Source: CAYGLV01 sp964351025
GTDB taxonomy: Bacteria; Actinomycetota; Thermoleophilia; Gaiellales; Gaiellaceae
NCBI GenBank assembly: GCA_964351025.1
Contig: CAYGLV010000001.1
Span: forward strand, 57,041 to 121,040
Length of the DNA stretch: 64,000 nucleotides
Direction of reading: 5' to 3'
Within the stretch, counting starts at the first letter, position 1, and every line of letters begins with the position of its first letter. Shown piece by piece: positions 58,715 through 64,000 of the stretch. The notes under the pieces were generated by a model. That model was not told the DNA's origin and did not search any database. It saw only the letters and a list, made by a program, of their open reading frames with translations. The position numbers were made by a program, and so were the translations under genes.

Positions 58715-60100
58715 TTGACACTCAAGAATCGTGGACTGATCGGGGCTTTCGCCCTGCTCGTCGTGGCGCTCGCGCTGGTAGCGGCCGGGTGCGGCGGCGA
58801 CGACGGTGGCGGCACGACCGCGACCGAGGCGACCGGCGGCGGCGGCACGAGCGGCGCCATCGAGGCTCTGCCATCCTCGTCCTGCACGGCCATCGAGTAC
58901 GGCGGCGAGGGTGAGCCGGATCTGCTGATCGCGTCTGACTTCCCGCTGCAGGGCTCGTCGCGGACGCAGACGATCCAGATCGTCGAGGCGATCCGCTACC
59001 TGCTCGAGCAGGCCAACTGGCAGGCCGGAGACCACAAGATCGGCTTCCAGTCCTGCGACGACGCGACGGCCCAGGCCGGCAAGTGGGACTCGGGCAAGTG
59101 CTCGACGAACGCGCAGGCCTACGCTGCGAACCCAGCTGTCGTCGCCGTGATCGGTACGTTCAACTCGGGTTGCGCCGCGATCGAGATCCCGGTGCTGAAC
59201 CAGGCTCCGGGCGGCGGCTTGGCGATGATGTCGCCTGCCAACACGTACGTCTGTCTGACGGAGGGCGGCCCGGGCTGCGACAAGACCGAGCCTGACAAGT
59301 ACTACCCGTCAGGCTCGCGCAACTACGCCCGTGTGGTTGCCCATGACGCCTACCAGGGCGCGGCCTTGGCCGAGTTCGCCCAGGAGCAGGGTGTCACGAG
59401 CATCTACATCCTGAACGACAAGGAGGCTTACGGACTCGGCGTCGCGACGAACCTCAAGAACGCCGCAGAGGCCGTCGGCATCACGATCGCCGGCTTCGAG
59501 GCGTGGGATCCGAAGGCGTCGAGCTACGAGGCTCTCTTCAACAAGATCAAGGGCTCCGGGGCCGACGCGGTCTTCCTCGGAGGTCTGATCGACGAGAACG
59601 GTGCACAGGTGATCAAGGACAAGGTCGCCGTGCTCGGCCCGAACGACGGCGCCGTCAAGCTGTTCGCTCCGGACGGCTTCACGACGCAGCAGACGATCGA
59701 CGAGGCCGGCCCCGCAGCCGCGGGGATGTTCATGAGCGTCGCCGGTGTGCCCATCGACGAGTTCGTCGGCAAGGGCGCGGAGTTCGCCAAGGTGTTCAAG
59801 GCGGAGAAGCTGGCGGGCAAGGAGATCGACCCGTACGCGATCTACGGCGCCGAGGCTGCCCAGATCATGATCGACGCGATCGGCAGGTCGGACGGCACAC
59901 GCGCCAGCGTGATCGAGCAGATGTTCGCTGCGACGGTCACGGACAGCTTCCTCGGCTCGTTCGGGATCAGCGCGACCGGAGATCCGAGCGGGGCCGCGGG
60001 AGCGGTCGTCGGCTTCACGATGTATGTCGCGACCGACAAGCTGGAGACCGTCAAGACGATCTCTCCGAAGCCGGAGAACGTCGAGGCGGCCCGCGGGTAG
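58715..60100 (+). CDS. livK: Branched-chain amino acid-type binding lipoprotein LivK (system 2)
   Basis: A 461-residue type I binding protein. The N-terminus is a lipoprotein signal, with LIGAFALLVVALALVAAGC ending in the lipobox Cys, then a Gly/Thr-rich linker. YLLEQANWQAGDHKIGFQSC, VVAVIGTFNSGCAAIEIPVL, SIYILNDKEAYGLGVATNLK and AVFLGGLIDENGAQVIKD are family segments. The TTG at 58715 is chosen because it follows GGAGGAGGAA and begins the signal peptide directly. It serves the permease and ATPases encoded downstream. The ligand is unknown. Confidence 0.88.
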   Translation: MTLKNRGLIGAFALLVVALALVAAGCGGDDGGGTTATEATGGGGTSGAIEALPSSSCTAIEYGGEGEPDLLIASDFPLQGSSRTQTIQIVEAIRYLLEQANWQAGDHKIGFQSCDDATAQAGKWDSGKCSTNAQAYAANPAVVAVIGTFNSGCAAIEIPVLNQAPGGGLAMMSPANTYVCLTEGGPGCDKTEPDKYYPSGSRNYARVVAHDAYQGAALAEFAQEQGVTSIYILNDKEAYGLGVATNLKNAAEAVGITIAGFEAWDPKASSYEALFNKIKGSGADAVFLGGLIDENGAQVIKDKVAVLGPNDGAVKLFAPDGFTTQQTIDEAGPAAAGMFMSVAGVPIDEFVGKGAEFAKVFKAEKLAGKEIDPYAIYGAEAAQIMIDAIGRSDGTRASVIEQMFAATVTDSFLGSFGISATGDPSGAAGAVVGFTMYVATDKLETVKTISPKPENVEAARG

Positions 60101-60124
60101 CGATTGACCGACTGAAAGACGCGA

Positions 60125-60153
60125 TCCGGGGGAGGGCGACGCCCTCCCCCGGA
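60125..60153 (+). terminator. 13-base-pair hairpin between livK and livH (system 2)
   Basis: TCCGGGGGAGGGC-GAC-GCCCTCCCCCGGA forms a perfect 13-base-pair stem 24 bases after livK; no U-tract follows. It probably limits read-through or protects the livK mRNA, giving more binding protein than permease. A TAGAGT box lies six bases beyond it. Confidence 0.6.
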
Positions 60154-60158
60154 CGCGT

Positions 60159-60164
60159 TAGAGT
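60159..60164 (+). promoter_or_regulatory. Possible -10 box before livH (system 2)
   Basis: TAGAGT lies eight bases before codon ATC (60173), which is in frame with livH. At other genes here such boxes directly precede the start codon. No ATG, GTG or TTG is at that position. Confidence 0.35.
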
Positions 60165-60259
60165 CCCGCACCATCGCCACCGCAACCGACAGAATCCAGT
60201 CCCTGCTCGCCGCCGCGCGGCGCGTCGGGCGCTCCGGCCCGATCAACGTTGTCGGCTGG

Positions 60260-61237
60260 GTGTTGATCGGGCTGCTCCTCTTCTGGCTCGCCGTCAACCT
60301 CGTCAAGGAGCCCGGCGATTTCCTCAACATCGGGCTGATCGGGCTCACCAACGGCACCGTCTACGGGCTCGTCGCGCTCGGCTACACGCTCGTCTACGGC
60401 ATCCTCCAGCTGATCAATTTCGCCCACGGCGACGTCTTCGCACTCTCGGGCCTCTTCGCCAGCACGGTGATCATCTCGCTCTTCGGGCTCGACGAGTCGA
60501 GCGGCGTGCTCGTGATCGTCGGCGGCATGCTGGCCACGCTCGTGATCGTGATGGTGCTCTTCTCGGGCGTGAACGTCCTGATCGAGCTCGTCGCCTACCG
60601 CCGGCTGAGGCGTGCGCCGCGCCTGGCGCCGCTGATCACCGCGGTCGGGATGTCGTTCATCGTCCAGAACATCGCGCTTGCGATCTATGACGTGAACTAC
60701 CGCGACGTGCCGAACTTCATCCCCCGCACCGACGTCTTCTCGATCGCGGGGGTCCACTACACCTGGAACAAGCTCGCGGTCCTGATGATCACGATCCCCG
60801 TGCTCGCGCTGCTGACGTGGTTCGTCCAGCAGACGAAGCAGGGGAAGGCGATGCGCGCCGTCGCCCAGGACCCCGAGGCCTCGGCGATCATGGGCATCAA
60901 CGTCAATCGCACGATCTCTGTGACGTTTGCGATCGCCGGAGCGCTCGCCGGCTCCGCGGGCATCGTCTACCTGCTCCAGTTCAACATGCGCTACGACACC
61001 GGCTTCGAGCTGGGGCTGATTGCCTTCACTGCCGCTGTGCTCGGCGGGATCGGAAACCTCTCCGGCGCGGTGCTCGGCGCGATGCTGATCGGCTTCATCC
61101 AGGCCTTCAACGAGGGGCTCGCTTGGCATGCCCCCGGCAGCGACTGGACGCGCTCGATCGTCTTCGGGCTCCTGATCGCGATCCTCGTCTTCCGGCCGGA
61201 AGGGCTGCTCGGCGAGCGGACGCCGGAGGGTGGGTAG
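60260..61237 (+). CDS. livH: Branched-chain amino acid-type ABC permease LivH (system 2)
   Basis: A permease of at least 325 residues: GLTNGTVYGLVALGYTLVYG, LINFAHGDVFALSGLFASTV, the loop MRAVAQDPEASAIMGINVNR and GGIGNLSGAVLGAMLIGFIQ identify LivH. GTG 60260 is the first usual start but sits at the edge of the first membrane helix. The frame stays open upstream through 29 codons with a plausible cytoplasmic sequence (DRIQSLLAAARRVGRSGP), so the true start may be further up and non-standard. livM begins on the last base of its stop. Confidence 0.88.
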   Translation: MLIGLLLFWLAVNLVKEPGDFLNIGLIGLTNGTVYGLVALGYTLVYGILQLINFAHGDVFALSGLFASTVIISLFGLDESSGVLVIVGGMLATLVIVMVLFSGVNVLIELVAYRRLRRAPRLAPLITAVGMSFIVQNIALAIYDVNYRDVPNFIPRTDVFSIAGVHYTWNKLAVLMITIPVLALLTWFVQQTKQGKAMRAVAQDPEASAIMGINVNRTISVTFAIAGALAGSAGIVYLLQFNMRYDTGFELGLIAFTAAVLGGIGNLSGAVLGAMLIGFIQAFNEGLAWHAPGSDWTRSIVFGLLIAILVFRPEGLLGERTPEGG

Positions 61238-62436
61238 TGAACGAGCGCGCCGCCAAGCTGCTCGCGCTTGCCCCCAAACGGGCGCGCCTGCTCGTGCTGA
61301 TGCTTGCGCTGGTTCTGGTCGCCGTCTTCTACCCGAACTACGCCGAGAGCCTCGGGGGAGTCGCCGTGATCGGCGACTTCGTTCCGAGCGTCGGCTCGAT
61401 GGTCGTGATGATCGTCTTCACGATGATGGCGGTCGGGCTGAACATCGTCGTCGGCTACGCCGGTCTGCTCGACCTCGGCTACGTCGCCTTCTACGCTGCC
61501 GGCGCCTACACCTCGGCGTGGTTCGCCTCGCAGCAGTTCGAGGACATCAGCTTCCATTTCGGCGCCGTCGGCATCCGCTCCGACCTGCCCGGGATTCACC
61601 TCTCGATCTGGCTGATCCTGCTCATCGCCGGCTTCTTCACGCTCGCCGTGGGCATCCTGATCGGACTGCCGACGCTGCGTCTGCGGGGCGACTACCTCGC
61701 GATCGTGACGCTCGGCTTCGGCGAGATCATTCCCCAGGTCGTGCGCAACGCCGACAACATCGGCGGCTTCGACCTGACGCACGGCACGTTCGGGATCAGT
61801 CCGATCGACTCTCCCGGCTTCGGCAAGACTCTGAACGACGTCTTCGGGCTGCCCGTGAGCTACCAGCAGTCTTTCGACCGCACGAAGCTCTTCTACCTCA
61901 CGGCTCTCGTGCTGCTGCTCGTCACCATCTTCTGCAGCGTCCGGCTGCGCGACTCCCGGCTCGGCCGCGCGTGGGTCGCCATCCGCGAGGACGAGACGGC
62001 CGCCGCCGCGATGGGCGTGCCGCTGATGCGCACGAAGACGTGGTCGTACGCTCTCGGGGCCTTCTTCGGCGGCATCGCCGGCGCCTTCTACGCGAGCTTC
62101 AAGAGCGGTGCGTTTCCGTCGGACTTCTACTTCAACATCTCGATCTTTCTGCTCTGCATGGTCATCCTCGGCGGGATGGGAAGCGTCTGGGGCGTGCTGC
62201 TCGGCGGGATGATCCTGGGCTACCTCAACGTCGAGGGGCTGGCGACGATCGGCTCGAAGCTGAACGAAGGCGGGATCGACTTCGATCCGACGAAATACCA
62301 GTTCGGGATCTATGGCGCGATCGTCGTGCTGATGATGCTGTTCCGCCCCACGGGACTGATCCCGGAGCGCCGCCACAAGCGCGAGATGGATCGACACGCC
62401 TACGACGAACCGCTACCCGACGCCACGGACGAATGA
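61237..62436 (+). CDS. livM: Branched-chain amino acid-type ABC permease LivM (system 2)
   Basis: A 399-residue permease. VGLNIVVGYAGLLDLGYVAF is the LivM block, then GLPTLRLRGDYLAIVTLGFG, GEIIPQVVRNADNIGG and the loop WVAIREDETAAAAMGVPLMR. About ten membrane segments are expected. The GTG begins at the last base of the livH TAG, and ATGA links it to livG. It is longer than system 1 LivM, mainly from a bigger N-terminal region. Confidence 0.92.
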   Translation: MNERAAKLLALAPKRARLLVLMLALVLVAVFYPNYAESLGGVAVIGDFVPSVGSMVVMIVFTMMAVGLNIVVGYAGLLDLGYVAFYAAGAYTSAWFASQQFEDISFHFGAVGIRSDLPGIHLSIWLILLIAGFFTLAVGILIGLPTLRLRGDYLAIVTLGFGEIIPQVVRNADNIGGFDLTHGTFGISPIDSPGFGKTLNDVFGLPVSYQQSFDRTKLFYLTALVLLLVTIFCSVRLRDSRLGRAWVAIREDETAAAAMGVPLMRTKTWSYALGAFFGGIAGAFYASFKSGAFPSDFYFNISIFLLCMVILGGMGSVWGVLLGGMILGYLNVEGLATIGSKLNEGGIDFDPTKYQFGIYGAIVVLMMLFRPTGLIPERRHKREMDRHAYDEPLPDATDE

Positions 62437-63206
62437 GCGACCTCCTCACAGCCACAGGCGTGCGCAAGGAGTTCGGCGGCCTGCTCGCCGTCAGCGACGT
62501 CGACTTCGCGATTCCGGAGGGCCAGGTGGTCAGCCTGATCGGCCCGAACGGCGCCGGCAAGACGACGTTCTTCAACATGCTCACGGGCGTCTACAGGCCG
62601 ACGGCGGGGACGATCCTCTTTGCGGGCAAGGAACTGGCGGGGAAGGCCCCGCACACGATCACCGAGCTGGGCATCGGCCGCACGTTTCAGAACATCCGCC
62701 TCTTCGACCACATGACAGCGCTCGAGAACGTGCTGGTCGGCATGCACTGCCGCCTCAAGGGCGGGATCATCGCTTCGATCCTGCGTACCCCGGGCCTGCG
62801 GCGCGAGGAGCGGGTCGCGCGTGACCGTGCCCGCGAGCTCCTCGCCTTCTCGGGCCTGCCCGGCCGTGACGAACAGCTGGCGCGCAACCTGCCGTACGGC
62901 GACCAGCGCCGGCTCGAAGTCGCACGCGCGCTCGCGACCGAGCCGAAGCTGCTCCTGCTCGACGAGCCGACCGCGGGCATGAACCCGCAGGAGACCGCGG
63001 ACTTCACGGACTTCGTCGCCATGCTCCGCAACGAGCAGAAGCTGACGGTCCTGATGATCGAGCACGACATGAAGGTCGTCATGGGTATCTCCGACCGGGT
63101 CACGGTGCTCGACCACGGCGAGAAGATCTTCGAAGGCACGCCGCAGGAAGTGCAGCGCAACGAGCGCGTCATCGAGGCCTACCTCGGAAAAGGGGCGACC
63201 CAGTGA
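62433..63206 (+). CDS. livG: Branched-chain amino acid-type ABC ATPase LivG (system 2)
   Basis: A 257-residue ATPase: Walker A GPNGAGKTTFFNML, LGIGRTFQNIRLFDHMTALE, signature NLPYGDQRRLEVARALATEP and Walker B LLLLDEPTAGMNPQET. ATGA couples it to livM and it overlaps livF by four bases. It differs clearly from system 1 LivG, so the two operons are not a recent duplication. Confidence 0.93.
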   Translation: MSDLLTATGVRKEFGGLLAVSDVDFAIPEGQVVSLIGPNGAGKTTFFNMLTGVYRPTAGTILFAGKELAGKAPHTITELGIGRTFQNIRLFDHMTALENVLVGMHCRLKGGIIASILRTPGLRREERVARDRARELLAFSGLPGRDEQLARNLPYGDQRRLEVARALATEPKLLLLDEPTAGMNPQETADFTDFVAMLRNEQKLTVLMIEHDMKVVMGISDRVTVLDHGEKIFEGTPQEVQRNERVIEAYLGKGATQ

Positions 63207-63931
63207 ACGCGAGCGGCGCCCTCGTCCTCGAGCTGAAGGACGTCCACACCTACTACGGCGCGATCCATGCGCTCAAGGGGATCTCGATCACGGTGCGCGA
63301 GGGCGAGATCGTGACCCTGATCGGCGCCAACGGCGCCGGCAAGTCGACGACGCTGCGCTCGATCAACGGCCTCAACCACCCGCGGCAGGGGACGATCAGC
63401 TTCGAGGGCACCGACATCACCAAGACCGCGCCGCACGATGTGGTCAAGATGGGGATCAGCCAGTCGCCCGAAGGGCGGCGCCTCTTCCCGCGCATGACGG
63501 TGCTGGAGAACCTCGAGATGGGCGCGTTCCAGCGAACCGATCGCCACCTCTTCAAGGAGGACATCGATCGCGTCTTCCACCTCTTCCCCCGGCTCGAGGA
63601 GCGGCGCAGCCAGAAGGCCGGGACGCTCTCCGGCGGCGAGCAGCAGATGTGTGCGATCGGGCGCGCCCTGATGGCGCGGCCGAGGCTCCTGATGCTCGAC
63701 GAGCCTTCGATGGGGCTCGCTCCGATCTTCGTCGAGAAGATCTTCGAGATCGTCCACGAGATCAACGAGCAGGGGACCCCGATCCTGCTCGTGGAGCAGA
63801 ACGCCCTGATGGCGCTCGACGCCGCCGACCGCGGCTACGTGCTCGAGACCGGGCGCGTCGCCCTCGAGGGCGACGCGAAGGAGTTGCGCCGAAACGAGCA
63901 GGTCCGCAAGACGTACCTCGGCGAAGCGTAG
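63203..63931 (+). CDS. livF: Branched-chain amino acid-type ABC ATPase LivF (system 2)
   Basis: A 242-residue ATPase: YYGAIHALKGISITVREGEI, Walker A GANGAGKSTTLRSI, QSPEGRRLFPRMTVLENLEM, LSGGEQQMCAIGRALMARPR and Walker B LMLDEPSMGLAPIFVEKIFE. The GTG overlaps the livG stop. It is the last gene of the second liv operon. Confidence 0.93.
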   Translation: MNASGALVLELKDVHTYYGAIHALKGISITVREGEIVTLIGANGAGKSTTLRSINGLNHPRQGTISFEGTDITKTAPHDVVKMGISQSPEGRRLFPRMTVLENLEMGAFQRTDRHLFKEDIDRVFHLFPRLEERRSQKAGTLSGGEQQMCAIGRALMARPRLLMLDEPSMGLAPIFVEKIFEIVHEINEQGTPILLVEQNALMALDAADRGYVLETGRVALEGDAKELRRNEQVRKTYLGEA

Positions 63932-63945
63932 GGATGACGGCGGCG

Positions 63946-63951
63946 TAGACT
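63946..63951 (+). promoter_or_regulatory. -10 box at the right edge
   Basis: TAGACT, seven bases, then GTG 63959, identical in layout to the phoH and DUF2277 promoters. The GTG opens only a 10-codon frame (VSSWFSWTGS, stop at 63989); an ATG in another frame at 63976 runs off the edge. The transcript itself seems real; what it encodes is outside the window. Confidence 0.45.
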
Positions 63952-64000
63952 CGCCTCAGTGTCATCCTGGTTCTCATGGACCGGCTCGTGACCGGTGTGC

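Overview
The window is about 70% GC by eye and densely packed, with many GTG starts and many 4-base stop/start overlaps. It carries fbiC, an F420-type luciferase-like oxidoreductase and actinobacterial-style acyl-CoA genes. Together these point to a chromosomal segment of a high-GC actinobacterium. My best guess is class Thermoleophilia (Gaiellales/Solirubrobacterales-like); that is inferred from gene content and order and no tree was built.

Layout. 1-7.5 kb: an F420-type oxidoreductase (partial), an acyl-CoA dehydrogenase, and a six-gene minus-strand operon of acyl-CoA metabolism (two acyl-CoA dehydrogenases, acyl-CoA ligase, quinone oxidoreductase-like MDR, SDR, DUF4442). 7.5-12.6 kb: a YbaK-type deacylase and a first branched-chain-amino-acid-type ABC importer (livGFHMK). 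12.7-15 kb: fbiC for F420 synthesis. 15-21.6 kb: hisA divergent from yerC-hisG-hisD-hisCB(fusion)-hisH-hisF-hisIE. 21.5-25.4 kb: lysA and leuS, with a candidate leucine attenuator before leuS. 25.4-31.2 kb: comEA-comEC, holA, rpsT, murJ. 31.2-42.5 kb: a housekeeping run, lepA-hemW-hrcA-dnaJ-prmA-mtaB-HIT-yqeY-phoH-ybeY-dgkA/PAP2-cdd-era. 42.6-51.5 kb: small membrane and hypothetical genes, an MFS exporter, deoC with an aldehyde dehydrogenase pair, a TrpC-like protein and a spermidine-synthase-like membrane protein. 51.5-55.2 kb: a PPi-type phosphofructokinase, metY and metX. 55.2-58.4 kb: an unusual islet with an ECF sigma factor, a membrane partner and a secreted protein that shares a Cys-Cys motif with that partner; it lies between an intact tRNA-Leu(CAA) and a decayed direct copy of that tRNA's 3' part. 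58.5-63.9 kb: a second complete liv importer (livK, H, M, G, F).

How it fits together. Most units are biosynthetic or housekeeping operons with translational coupling (ATGA/GTGA overlaps; CTGA for prmA). At least nine genes that head transcription units have a TANNNT box 6-7 bases before an ATG/GTG, so leaderless mRNAs look common. The most interesting non-routine material is: (1) the tRNA-flanked sigma/membrane partner/secreted protein islet; (2) a triple ACATG repeat shared by hisA and the TrpR-like yerC; (3) a Leu-Leu mini-ORF plus terminator before leuS; (4) a HisC-HisB fusion; (5) a composite palindromic repeat family with covarying stems, one copy bounded by 15-base direct repeats; (6) two genes (prmA and a HIT gene) whose only plausible start is CTG; and (7) an aldehyde dehydrogenase homologue lacking its catalytic domain beside a complete one.
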